NCBI GenBank assembly: GCA_907163375.1
Contig: CAJQUW010010458.1
Span: 372,001 to 436,000, forward strand
Reading direction: 5' to 3'
Source: Prostheceraeus crozeri
Taxonomy: Eukaryota; Platyhelminthes; Polycladida; Euryleptidae
Length of the DNA: 64,000 nucleotides
Positions within the stretch are counted from its first letter, which is position 1, and every line of letters begins with the position of its first letter. Below are positions 24,801 to 34,990 of the stretch, piece after piece. The notes beneath the pieces are model-generated. The model was not told the origin of the DNA. It did no database searches and saw nothing but the letters and a program-made list of their open reading frames with translations. Position numbers and translations under genes: made by a program.

Positions 24801-27800
24801 CTTATTGAGACGAATGATAAGGACCCTACTTATTCTGGTCTCCAGGGGGCCATCGAGAGCGGTCTCGAAACTGAAGCAGGAGATTCCACTGAACCAGTTC
24901 AAGAGCCGCGGACCAGCGAAGAAATTATAGGTGAGTTATTATTTATTTATATGTTTATTGAAGAAATAAGATTAAATAAAATGAGTTATAATTCTTTAAT
25001 AAAAGTTAAGTTTTTTGCAGTTAATTTTAAATAATTTTAAATTCAATTTCATCAACTTCAGGACATTGCAAAATAAATGCGCTCTTATTTATCTAAACGT
25101 TTTCCTAAATGATTAGCTTTAGGGTTTTTTCAAACTCGAATATTTTTTAAATTTTAGTTGCAGTCAATCGAAATCGAAAAGCATCGGGAGATGTTTCAGT
25201 GAATCGAATTCGCCAGCTCCAAGTCGAAGCCCTGGAAACACAAATACAGGCAAACAAAGCCGTAATTGACACATGCGGAAAAATCAACCAACTGATCCCG
25301 AAGTTATCGGATTTGTTCAACAGTGAATCAGACGTAATGAGATATGCATGCAAATGATAGGCTACTTTCAAGAAAGAAAACGATTGATTGGAAATTCTTT
25401 GTTTTTTAACGGAAATTATACATCGAAGGGAATTTTGTAATCCTTAAAAGAAATGTGGGGTCTTTTGTGTTATTTCCCCCCCCCCCAATGTTTAAGCTCA
25501 TCTAGAGACCGTAAAAATAATGCAAACTATATTCAATCAAAACAACTAGCTTGGAGGCCAAAATGCAACAATGTCCTGCATTATCGCATCAAATGGGTTT
25601 AGATTCTGTCTTTCGCACCTACAGCGCCTACATCGCTCACGAGCGCTGATAGTTGCAACAGATTCATGGATAGTGGCCGAATAAATAGAATGAATTGTTG
25701 ACTGTGCTGTGAGTGACTGCGCGGCGAAGGAACGTGCGCTCTAGATGACTCATTACTCGATCACAAATGACCTGAATAACCTTCCCTTAAAGTTTAATGA
25801 TAATTGATTATTTTTACGGTCTCTAGATGAACTTAAACATTGGGGGTGAAATAACACAAAAGACACGAAATGTGTAATCCTTGGACGTTTCAGGTTTTCT
25901 TGTATTAGAAATATTCAAAGTTTAATGAAATTATATTCAATTATACTAGTATTTGAGATTTGGGGAGATAAAGCAAAAATACCAGTAACAAATTTTTGTA
26001 ATTATAGGCAACAATATCACAGATTTTCGGTACAAGATGCTTTCAAAAGTAATTTTGGACAATGTAATTTCGTTTAATAATTCCTGAATTTGATTGGTTT
26101 CCTATAGCATCGTTTGTCGTCAGGTCATTAAACTCAGTCTGATCTGTAGTAGATTCGGTATCTGGTTCCGGGATATCATTGTCCAAAGCAAAATTATGTA
26201 ACACTGCTGCGACTCTAATGTCTCTTAGTATAGTAGGAATTCTTTTTCTCCGACTTGGAAATTTCAAAATGGGAAAGCGACGTTTCCATCGTCCAAAGAC
26301 ATTCCAATTGTTACTCTGGTTTTACAATGTGCATAGTTATAGGCCAATTCCTGTTGATTTGAACAGTTTCGTATGGGGGTCATCAACCAAGGGCGAAGAG
26401 GGTATGCAGAATCACCTAATAAGATACCAAGATTTTGATTTGATTCCATGAAATCCCAAAGTCTACTCGCTCTGAAAATGAAACTATCATGACAGGAACC
26501 AGGCCATTCTGCGATAACATTGGTAAATTTTCCTTTAGCGTCACAAATACATTGGACGTTGATAGAATGGTAATGCTTTCTATTCACAAATCTTTGTTCA
26601 TTAAAGTTAGGTTTCTCAATCGGGATATGTGTCCCGTCCACACATCCTATCACATTAGGAAAATTCCCAAGACTGTGAAAGTCACGTTTAAGCCGTTGAA
26701 TAGAATTAGCATTAGTAGGAAATGTCACCATTTCACGAAAATGATTGTCGATTGAAGAAGAAAACATTTCGATGGCAGCATGCGTTCCTGGTTGAGAGAT
26801 GCCCAGGGTTTCTCCGATAACCGAATGAAAGCTGCCGGATGCAAAATATCTCAAACTCAAAGCAGTTATTTCTTCCACAGAAAGTGCAGAACTTCGATGT
26901 GTAGGTCGTTGACAATCAGATAGAACAATACCACACAGTTGCTGAAATCCATCTTTACTTAACCGGTATTTGTTTAAAAAATCAGCCTCACTGTAATCAA
27001 AGATATCAAAACGATCAAAAAATTGTCTCTCCGCACGTAAGTTTGGATATATGTCCATAAAAGCAGCCATGCGTACCGACTTGAATATGAATCTAACCTG
27101 ACTTCCTCAGGTTAGCAAATTTGTCTATCCTCAAGTGAGACATTCACCTCAGGATACGTTTATCTTGTTTCGAAAATAAACAATCACTGATGTTTCACCT
27201 CAGGTTAAAAAAAAACCTCAGGATAGCTCTGACTCACTGACGTTTCACCTCAGGTTAAAATCCTAACCTCAGGATAGCTCTAACTTTATCCTAACCTGTG
27301 TCGTAAATATGAAGCTATCTCGAGATATGCTATCTTAACCTGAGGTTAGGTTTATCCTGTTTCGTAAATATGGGCAAATGTTTACAGAACACATTGTCAA
27401 ACTTAACATGAAACTCGCGAGGACAAACGCACACATAACACAACAGACATCGATTTATCAATGGTAGAACGAAAACAGAGAGAATCATCGATATTCATTA
27501 CTAAGCAAAAACAATAAAATTCAGAACAGAAGAAACAATATTGATGCTTTGTAAATAAGAAACGTCGAAGGGGTTCGTCAAGTGTAATACTGACTCCATC
27601 AAGCAATTTTGAACTTTTCCCACGGTAAAAATGAAGATATGGCTCATATTTCAAACAGCATCATTCAACTTGAACATTTCGACATCATGTGTGCTTTTCA
27701 TTCACTGTCAAGCCAAGTTAAGTAAGTCTCATGTCCGGCAGGGAATTATGGAACATATTAGGTTTACATGTCAGAAGAGAAAAATCTAAAATCTATAGTC

Positions 27801-30314
27801 TAAAATGGTAATTGAATAAAGGAAATAGAAAGGTCGGTTGAATTTTCATTCTGTAGAATCTTGTTTACACTGTACCGCTGCTGTTTGAATAGCGCCAAAA
27901 GGAATAGCTAATGTTTTCCATGATTTTCTTTCATGTTAGCCGATATCGACTGACGACAAAATCAAAACATTTTTCGTTGATTACAAATTGCAACCGATGT
28001 ACGAGTATTACAAATTGCAACCCATGTACTCGTATTACTTGAGTGAACCTTCTGAGATTGGTGTGTAGATGCCTTTTTGCTCGATTGATTACAATCCTAC
28101 TAAATTTTGACACGATCTTTACTTACTTAGGCATTTGGACACAAGTAGCATTTCTGAAGATTTGACATCTGTATGAAGTAGCCTAATTAACTTAACAACA
28201 GCGCATAGATGTGAAGTGTCGTAATTATGTAACTTGAGTCTTATTTTTAAAAGACACTCTGTTTTAATTCAACATTATTCCACAGATGAACCTCTTTTAA
28301 AACTGCATATCTGATACAAACGCAAACAGTGATATGTATGACTAATCGACATCGGTTATAAAATCCATGCTTCAGGATGAACAAAAAATCTCGAGGGATC
28401 CATGTAAACTAGGTCACCAAACTTTGAAATGGACTAACAGAAGGAAAAGCATATCTGCCTGCTCATTTCATTCATTTTATTTCTAAAGTTGGACCTACCT
28501 TGGGGAAACTCTAGACATGGGTCGTCAAGGTAAACAGGGTTCACTTTAATTTAAATATATCCAACAGTCAATCTGACATAATTGGCCAAATCACATTAAA
28601 GTCCTACAAATGAATTTGAGATTGGCTGATAGGTCAATTGGTGCACTCAGCTCAATTTTCAAGTTCAAATACCTTAATTGATGACATCAAACCAAGTGGC
28701 TCACTTGATTCTTTGAGAAATTCAATCGCGAAAAGTCCTACATTGCACACATTTCTTCAATAATTTCATTCCGCTGCAAAAGGCTTACCGTCACGACTTC
28801 ACATGAACATACAGAGCGCTTATACCTGCACACAGTATATGACAGTCACACTCGCTCTGCACAATCATTCTGCGATAGTACGTTGTGTGTACATTATGTA
28901 CTAATACAATCCAGTGTAACTTTTTTGCACTTTACATGAATTCTGAACTTTCGATTCCATGTAAATTTATCACCACGGAAATCACGACGCTTAGTGAAAC
29001 AAATGATACCCACTTTGTTTCACAAGTTGTTCACCATGATAACCAATTCATTGAAACCAATAATTGAATGTCATGTTTTGCTTCAATTAAGTTAATTTTA
29101 AAGCATCCTATGCCGCTGTCTAGCGGAGACATAAATAATTAGATACTGAAGTTGCAAACTGAGAGATTTTGCCTCAGACAAAATCGTGACGCAAGGAAAG
29201 TTGTAGAATACTTAATGAGTTCAAATGATTACGAAGTCTATTTCAGAAAGGTGCTTTCTTGAATCAATAATCCATTAATTTTATTTCATTTAACACGCTT
29301 GGACATTGAGATAAATGTAGATTTGGTTCACAACTTTTAAACTCCTGCATGGAATTTCCATTATCAGTTTAAGCTACAGTACGAGTGTATAACTTGTTGC
29401 TATAGCACTATGCGGGTAATCTCGTTGATGCAACAGAAGCTGACGCCAGCGTAAATAGGGAATAATGTTGAGAATAATGTTGTGGGAATAATCTCTCACC
29501 AATGTTTGTCTCATGTATCAGTTGAACAGCAGACCGATTTGGATTCTGGTTGTAGGTTTTACCAGCATATAGTCTTCATGATTATCGATCGCCGATAGAA
29601 ACAGTGATGATTCATATGAATAATTTGTCACTTCCCTGAATTATGTTCTTTAAATTGACGTCAATACATTCAATCTTTGACAGAATTTAGAACGTCGACC
29701 TTTACAATGCGGAGAACAGATTCCTCTAACGTATTGTCCCAGCAATTGAATAGGCACAAAATACAAATATAAAAAGTTGATTTCCAAAAATATTACTTTT
29801 AATTAATTTACCGAATTCTTACTTCCTGTGCGTGCTGTATTAAATTGGTCGTGACATCTTCCATTGAATGCTGAATAACGAATTATTGGAATAATGACAG
29901 CAGCAACACTTATGAAACCCATGAAGATTTGATCACGCATGACAAGTTCTCTTCAGTTCAGTGGTCATTTATAGAAAATCCTACACCACTGAACGATTCA
30001 AATCCTCGTTCACACACTCATTAATCTTTCTACACATGCGTAATGAAATTAATTACCTAATTTATCCCAACTTCTTTTGACTGACTTGGTTTATTGTCAC
30101 TAGATCCTCAAAGCCTGAAGTGCGATGTTTTTCTTACCTGCAGTAATGCCGATAGACGAGCAATTTCATTTTCTTTCTCCATGTACATGTTTTTGAATAC
30201 AGCTCGCTTGTTCCCGAATTCTCTCTCAGCTTCCAATTTCTCTTCTTTCAGCTTCGATATCTGCTCTTGAAGCGAAACAGTCGCTGAATCTTCTGCTTCT
30301 GTCGTTGTTTCCTC
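21826..30314 (-). CDS. RABEP1-like: Rabaptin-like Rab GTPase effector, N-terminal exons
   Basis: Minus-strand spliced gene. Exon 30138-30314 (59 codons) lies between an acceptor (TTTGATACGCAG) and a donor (CAG|GTAAGA). It encodes SLQEQISKLKEEKLEAEREF, then NKRAVFKNMYMEKENEIARL. Exon 21826-21984 (53 codons, acceptor TATTTTCCAG, donor CAG|GTACGA) encodes LQAELEDLKTAAAVSE and ends in YQEEVASLQ. Both match the start of vertebrate Rabaptin-5 in order, including 'NQKRAKFKELYLAKEEDL', 'NIKAIATVSE' and 'REEVASLQ' (recalled from the family, not searched). All boundaries are phase 0. Rabaptins are coiled-coil proteins that bind active Rab5 and Rab4 and, through Rabex-5, promote early-endosome fusion; this is family knowledge. 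The start-codon exon (above 30314) and the roughly 700 remaining residues (below 21826 or off the window) were not identified. The introns hold a complete Harbinger transposon. Confidence 0.8.
21985..24174 (-). other. Rabaptin-like intron, part left of the Harbinger element
   Basis: Intronic sequence between recognised exons. No further exon or repeat with clear ends is visible before the transposon at 24178. Confidence 0.5.
24187..24335. repeat. left subterminal palindromic repeats of the Harbinger element
   Basis: Contains GTTAGGTTAGG, TCTAACCTGAGGTTAG, GACCTGGGGTTAG and CTAACCTGAGGTTA, all variants of the palindrome TAACCT-G-AGGTTA. A second motif, TATC(C/T)CGAGATA, is also palindromic and recurs near the right end as ATCTCGAGATA. 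Such arrays are likely binding sites for the Myb-like protein or transposase. Confidence 0.7.
24507..25357 (+). CDS. Myb/SANT-like DNA-binding protein of the Harbinger element
   Basis: Two exons. Exon 1 is 24507-24930, with donor ATAG|GTGAGT. Exon 2 is 25158-25357, with acceptor AAATTTTAG. The join completes a valine codon and gives 207 residues ending RYACK. Residues about 1-85 form a trihelical Myb/SANT-like domain: MTFNEELDLILIEGYRTRKE, NSAWGQITAEVNSV, and SKEQVIARYKYLNNKARRR. An acidic linker with TEPVQEPRTSEE follows. Exon 2 encodes a coiled coil, VNRIRQLQVEALETQIQANK. PIF/Harbinger elements usually carry such a protein; it binds the subterminal repeats and brings the transposase into the nucleus (family knowledge). 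The ATG is preceded by a TATA-like TTTATAAAC (about 24444). The frame is intact. Confidence 0.8.
25458..25866. mobile_element. 409-bp MITE nested in the Harbinger element
   Basis: The ends form an inverted repeat of about 60 bases. The left arm runs from GGGTCTTTTGTGTTATTTC through AATGTTTAAGCTCATCTAGA to GACCGTAAAAATAAT; the right arm mirrors it with few changes. A perfect 8-bp duplication GAAATGTG flanks it (25450-25457 and 25867-25874). It has no coding capacity. The duplication length fits a hAT-mobilised MITE. The left arm contains a 12-base C run where the right arm has only five Gs, so slippage occurred after insertion. Confidence 0.85.
26043..27070 (-). pseudogene. PIF/Harbinger transposase with one frameshift
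   Basis: Minus-strand single-exon transposase related to vertebrate HARBI1. The ATG is at 27070. A helix-turn-helix-like region (residues about 65-100) contains SVIGETLGISQPGTHAAI. The DDE nuclease follows: D145 in CVDGTHIPIEKP and D220 in LLGDSAYPLRPWLMTP, with the conserved WPGSCHDS between them. The third catalytic residue should sit in a motif of the type 'IENxFGRLK'. Here the frame breaks exactly at that codon: ...KTRVTI is followed one base out of frame by NVFGRWKRRFPILKFPSRRK, and the protein continues to VAAVLHNFALDND and a stop at 26043. A one-base deletion at the glutamate codon is the simplest reading. The rest is intact, so the damage is recent. Confidence 0.85.
27075..27372. repeat. 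right subterminal palindromic repeats of the Harbinger element
   Basis: About ten copies of CACCTCAGGTTA / AACCTCAGGATAG and the full palindrome TAACCTGAGGTTAG in 300 bases, together with one CTATCTCGAGATA. The density is higher than at the left end. The repeats lie upstream of the transposase ATG (minus strand) and so may also regulate it. Confidence 0.7.
27380..29820 (-). other. Rabaptin-like intron, part right of the Harbinger element
   Basis: Mostly unique AT-rich sequence. A two-copy 27-bp tandem repeat (TTACAAATTGCAACC.ATGTAC..GTA) lies at 27981-28036. No exon with convincing splice sites was seen. Confidence 0.5.
29823..29870 (-). CDS. probable 48-base phase-0 exon of the Rabaptin-like gene
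   Basis: On the minus strand, acceptor CGTTATTCAG and donor GGAA|GTAAGA enclose exactly 16 codons, HSMEDVTTNLIQHAQE. The segment lies between the two recognised Rabaptin exons, on the same strand and in the same phase (0), so it could be included or skipped without changing the frame. The peptide is polar and helix-compatible. It has no counterpart that I recall in vertebrate Rabaptin-5, so it may be alternative or spurious. Confidence 0.45.
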
Positions 30315-32585
30315 CTGCGTATCAAAGGAAAAAAGACTAAGCAATATTTATCGAACAATCAACAGCAGCGCCTATGCTGAACTTGACTACCGATCAATTT
30401 TCAAATGATAGCCTCTACCTTTTCAAATACCATTATCAACATTTAGTTGATTAGAATCATCGATTAAACCATGGCAACAGAAACCATCAACAATCACATA
30501 AACTGGTGATTAATTACAACCTAACGTGCGTGCATAATGAATCAGCCAGGGTGTAACTGAAGGTATTAGATGGACAAAGTGCCGTCTGTTTAAACAATAT
30601 TAGCTCGTACAAGTGACTGGATTCCGACATTCTTCAACACTTTTCTAGTCCCTAGCAGCCCGTCACTATCTGAAATCGCTGCTATTAAGATTTTTCAGAT
30701 CTGAATGTGATGACAAGTAGATGAACATAGATGACGATTTCAGCCAACATTTCTAAAATATACCGGTAGCTATCGCCGATCACCTATTTCTCCAACGTCA
30801 ACGATTTTTAACGTGCAGGAATTTCATTGGCTTCGTGCACTCACTGCAAATCAATGAATTTTCCACTATCATTCTAAGACTAATTAGTGTAATTTGAACG
30901 TAGGATAGATCGTCATGATTCCGCACGTATCGAAACGAAAGTTTGTAGAAGAGTAATTGCATAAGATTTTTTGCCATGATGCATAGGCCTCCGATTTATA
31001 GGCGCATGGCATTTTAATGCTAACGTGACAAACAATTCCTTACGAGTCTGTAGAAACTCTGCTCTGGTTATGATAGGGGGACTAGAAAAGAGTCGAATTT
31101 TTTACCTATGAAAGATTGACGAACATTTCGAGTCCGAGTTCATAACGCTATCTTTCCGCTAGAAGTCATCTTTAGTTTTTTAAAATGATAGATACATTCA
31201 ATAATGCGACAGAAAATCAAACATTCAAGAAATCAAATAAAATAATAGCGATTTACATTCATGCTAACGCGCTCTTAACCCCGACGTTAAGTTTCTTTCT
31301 AAATACAATCGAATCCGGTTGGAGCGAATTTCATAATTTCCTCAACCATGTCATATTCAGTTGACTCGATTGTGGTCAACTTACGACATTATCCCAAGTC
31401 AGCGTCATAGACACGACATTCATGTTATATGAAAACACAACTAAAACATCTAACTACTTAATATATCCTTCAATTTCATACATCAAACAATTTCAAATTT
31501 TCTGTGAGTGCAGACGCTATTAGCGAATTGACCACACTGGCTTATCTCATTACATGCAAGCACATTATTTTTATATAAATATTAATAAAACAAACATTAC
31601 TTTCACGTGAGAAATGACGGTCTCCACAGCAGCTGTAATAAAGAATTCATAAGAGAATTAATTTCACAAATGGCATCTATAGGTCTCTCAATTTGAAATG
31701 CTGTGATCTTACTAGGAAGCATAAACCATGGATATATTCAAACAGTAGGAACTTAGCAAGTGGAGCCACCAAAGTATGTATCGGCCATTCGATCTTAGTC
31801 ACGTGACATTTTGACTCAAATGCAAAATTCAACGTGTTGATCCTACGAACCCGGCTCCTAGGGGAATAGCCTTGTCGTGCAGGATTGTAGAAAAACAAGC
31901 AATGTTTGAAAGATTCGAACAATCGACATTATCACAATTCAAAGTAAACTGTCGATTGCTTATAACATTTCAACGAATCAAACGCAGTTTGTTAGTGCTT
32001 AAGGGTGCATACTGCATGCAAAGCAGGCTTGGTCAAAAAACCCGTGGGTAGTGGGTTTTTGGGTTTTTTCACGATTTTTCATAATGTTTTCCTTATCAAT
32101 GGAGCAATCGTGCCACTCTTAAGTCAGAAGAGAAAAGGAGCTTGCAAACTGGACTTTCTGTTTAATAAGCTCAATAGAAGAGTTACAGATGAGTGATTTG
32201 TTTGATAAAAAATAAATTTCGTGATTACTTAAATTAAAGAACTTTATCCACTTTACTTCGCATGATTTTACAAGTCAGGGCTTTAAATTTCAGACTCAAA
32301 GGTGGAAACATCACTAGCTTTCCGCCTCTGTCTTATTAAGTTGTTGATATTATATCATATTAATTGTAGATAAGTACTCGTACATGCACAATCTGATAAG
32401 ATGAATGTAAGGTGAGGGCGGGATGTTTCATTTCAGAATCTCAAGTTTGACGTACTCGTACTTTTTATCTGATCTTTAAGTGATGACAGCAAACGGGAGG
32501 ATCACGATTACGGTGAAATATCTGCACTCGTATTCGAGAAACACGCCTTGAATTTTTGCAAAACCTTGATATTATAATTAAAGGA
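30315..32585. other. upstream or first-intron region of the Rabaptin-like gene, no exon recognised
   Basis: The start-codon exon of the Rabaptin-like gene should lie at or beyond this region. I see only weak candidates, for example a 32-base splice-bounded segment near 31601-31632 with the wrong length to keep phase. A hAT-like end, CAGGCTTGGTCAAAAAACCC, begins at 32022 with no matching right end. Confidence 0.4.
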
Positions 32586-32587
32586 AA

Positions 32588-32630
32588 AACGAGTTTTTAC
32601 TCGACGTTTCGTGTCCAGACTGACTGAGTT
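32588..32630 (-). repeat. degenerate hammerhead-like motif, possible Penelope-like relic
   Basis: On the minus strand a GTCTGGACAC hairpin is followed by GAAACG and then the perfect stem CGAGT-loop-ACTCG. This order (stem II, GAAA, stem III) is that of hammerhead ribozymes found in the terminal repeats of Penelope-like retroelements. The CUGANGA box is not preserved (CAGTCAGTC instead). No protein remnant is adjacent. Confidence 0.3.
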
Positions 32631-33735
32631 CACTGAGTTAAAACAGGTGAGTAAGCCTATTTAAATATACAACTGTTCTATACTACTGATAATTATTTAT
32701 TTGAAGCACTGAAATAACTTTAAAACACTTAAAAAAATATGAAACACAATGATTTTAATGCGAAAAATAATTTTCTCAAAGCCAAAATTTTCTAATGCCC
32801 ACGCGGATTAGTGGAGACCCAGTTCATTTACCATTTGAAAATATCCCAAGAATTCTACTTCACATCCTCCTTCAATCATGATGCCTTCAGTGCCAAACTG
32901 TCCATGTCAACAATCCGTATTGTTAAGCGCTGTTAACGCTTGTCAATGTCCGTTTGATGCTCTCCCATCAGTAGCACACTCATGTCTGTCACATCTTCAA
33001 TGAGCTGCTCTAGCGCTATCCTCGAGTAGAAGTAAGAAATCATCGAGTCGTTGCTCTAGCGCTATGTCTAACCCACTGGTTCCCAACCTTTTAATGTCTC
33101 AGTGCCACTTGAGATCTTGCACGTTCGCCGCGTACCACTTAGTATCAAAGAAATTCTTTTTATGCTAGGAAAGATGTAACCGTATTTTATTTCAAAGAAG
33201 CTTATAGTTGCGAACAAAACAAACATGAAACAAGTAGCAGTCAATCTATAAGTTGAGGATGCCTCTTCCGAAGCTTCCGAGGCTGTGCATGTTTTTTAAG
33301 AAACGTAGCCAAAGTTGAATGTTAATTTCTATGCCAAAAGCATATTCAAAATACATGATTTTGGATGCTGAGCTTCATGCATAATCTAAAATGAATGATC
33401 TTGGTCAGCTGATTTCGACCTGTCGGTCGCTCATCGGCTGTCACATTGATATCTAAACAACCTAATACAAAGTTTGATGTGACAAGATGAAATCTATGCA
33501 CAAGACAAATCTTTATCTTTTGAGACTATGAAAAGTAACAGATTGCATCGAATTTTGTCGTCGATCTCAAGCTGACCAACAGGATGAGAGAAGGAGGGGT
33601 GATTCCCCCTAGAAATAGTGGTCGGTGCAGGAATATGTTTCCGCTCCCTTTTTGTTTCTCGCTGTCATACACAGTTTTGCAGATTCTCTAAATGCAGCAT
33701 CGGATTGTGACTTCATTGGGACGCAAAAAAGGTAT
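32631..33735. other. no recognisable gene
   Basis: Non-coding. At 33071 the sequence CACTGGTTCCCAACCTTTTA resembles a common hAT terminus (CAGTGGTTCYCAACCTTT), but no partner end was found. Confidence 0.4.
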
Positions 33736-33737
33736 CT

Positions 33738-33960
33738 GAGGACCTTCGTAGAGATTACGGAAAGGATCTCTTCTATGATTATTTTCTTGTTGCGGAGACA
33801 GCGCAGTAGCGGCGGAACCAATGTGTTTCCGTACATTTGCGGATATTATGGAATGGATCTATTTTATGATTATTTGTCTTGTTGTGGAGATAGCGCCGCA
33901 GCTGAGTTTGAGGAAAGGATATCTCCTATGACTCTTTTTTTGTTGCGAAAATCTCTTCTG
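33738..33960. repeat. three-unit degenerate tandem repeat, about 75-90 bp
   Basis: Units share GG(A/T)AAGGAT(C/A)T.TTCTATGA(T/C)TATTTT..TTGTTG(C/T)GGAGA(C/T)AGCGC with decreasing similarity from left to right. The 127-codon open frame over this array is explained by the repeats and has no domain. Confidence 0.55.
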
Positions 33961-34903
33961 TATTGTTTAATTGTTTTACCAACGCTTCTACGGTTTATCA
34001 AAAGGTGAACAAAAGAAGTGTGATGGCGTTATTGCAGGATTCATCATAGGAGTGCCCGCAGAAGGTTTTTGCAGCCCTATCTGACAAGATTAATTTATGC
34101 CAATAGAGAATCAACACCACACATGTAATCAATACATTGATCAATATCTTATCATTAATGAGCATTATGGAAAAGGATTTGACTTTGCTTTATCAAATGA
34201 CGCGCTTAGTTTGTTCGAATATTCGAATATTTCCATGATAATTATGTTTTGAGAATATTGGAAGAAGAAAATTTGATGACATCAAAGCTCTGTTAATTAG
34301 CAAGTTCATTGGCAATGTTCTTCGTGGAATCAGAGTTCAGTGTTCAATGCGATTCGGTCAAAACAATATCAATACTTAAAAGATTTCAACATAAGATAAA
34401 GCTATATCAGCCGATGATATTAAATGTGAGATTTCCCAGATATAATATTGGATTGAGTGTCAGCAGACTGAATGCATTATTAAAGAGACTGTAATTCGAA
34501 AATAATGCCGAAGCCAGAATATATAGATCAAAAGTGCAATATAAATGTGCAAATCGACGATTCAGAATATGCCTTTAAATTGAACAAATGGAAGCATCAA
34601 ACTATCTTTGATTACAGAAAATTTTTAGGCCAATTATCCACAATTTGTGAAGTCGAGTAGAATCGACGCTCATTATTTCACCAAAACTTTGGATACAGGC
34701 CTACCTGAAGTCGGAGGGATCACAGTTCTTAATTGTGTTAAATCGTTTATTTTCATTGACAACGAGAATGCAATTTCAAAACAAAAGACTTCACTAAACG
34801 ATGTGGACATTTTTTCAAATGCTAGTTAAACGCTCGTTGGAGACGTATATGCAGATTGCTGATTAACTAACTGTTGCTGATATAATCATGATACCAAATA
34901 TAC
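33961..34903. other. no recognisable gene
   Basis: AT-rich non-coding sequence leading into a long TA microsatellite. Nothing supported. Confidence 0.5.
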
Positions 34904-34904
34904 A

Positions 34905-34908
34905 TATA

Positions 34909-34987
<79 letters not shown>
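34905..34987. repeat. (TA)n microsatellite, about 80 bp
   Basis: Nearly pure TA repeat. It continues on the far side of the hAT-like element (36295-36311), showing that the element inserted into the microsatellite. Confidence 0.9.

Positions 34988-34990
<3 letters not shown>

Larger units (their letters stand above)
24178..27376. mobile_element. PIF/Harbinger DNA transposon, 3.2 kb, nearly complete
   Basis: Terminal inverted repeats TGCTCATATTTACGAAAC and, read inward from the right end, TGCCCATATTTACGAAAC. The trinucleotide AAT flanks both sides (24175-24177 and 27377-27379); 3-bp duplications are usual for this superfamily, though TAA/TTA is the common form. The element holds the two genes expected of PIF/Harbinger, a Myb/SANT-like DNA-binding protein (plus strand) and a DDE transposase (minus strand), arranged tail to tail. 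Subterminal DNA is packed with copies of the palindrome TAACCTGAGGTTA and variants. It lies inside an intron of the Rabaptin-like gene. A 409-bp MITE sits between its two genes. Confidence 0.85.

Noticed and set aside
31601-31632. Possible additional upstream exon of the Rabaptin-like gene
   Set aside because: Splice sites are acceptable, but 32 bases breaks the phase-0 pattern of the neighbouring exons and the peptide (AAVETVISHVK) has no recognised counterpart.
32022-32070. hAT terminus CAGGCTTGGTCAAAAAACCC
   Set aside because: Looks like a hAT end, but no matching right end or 8-bp duplication was found.
33071-33110. hAT terminus CACTGGTTCCCAACCTTTTA
   Set aside because: The third base differs from the usual CAG and there is no partner end; kept only as a possible relic.
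33625-34008. 127-codon open frame
   Set aside because: Explained by a three-unit tandem repeat; no domain and repeat-driven composition.
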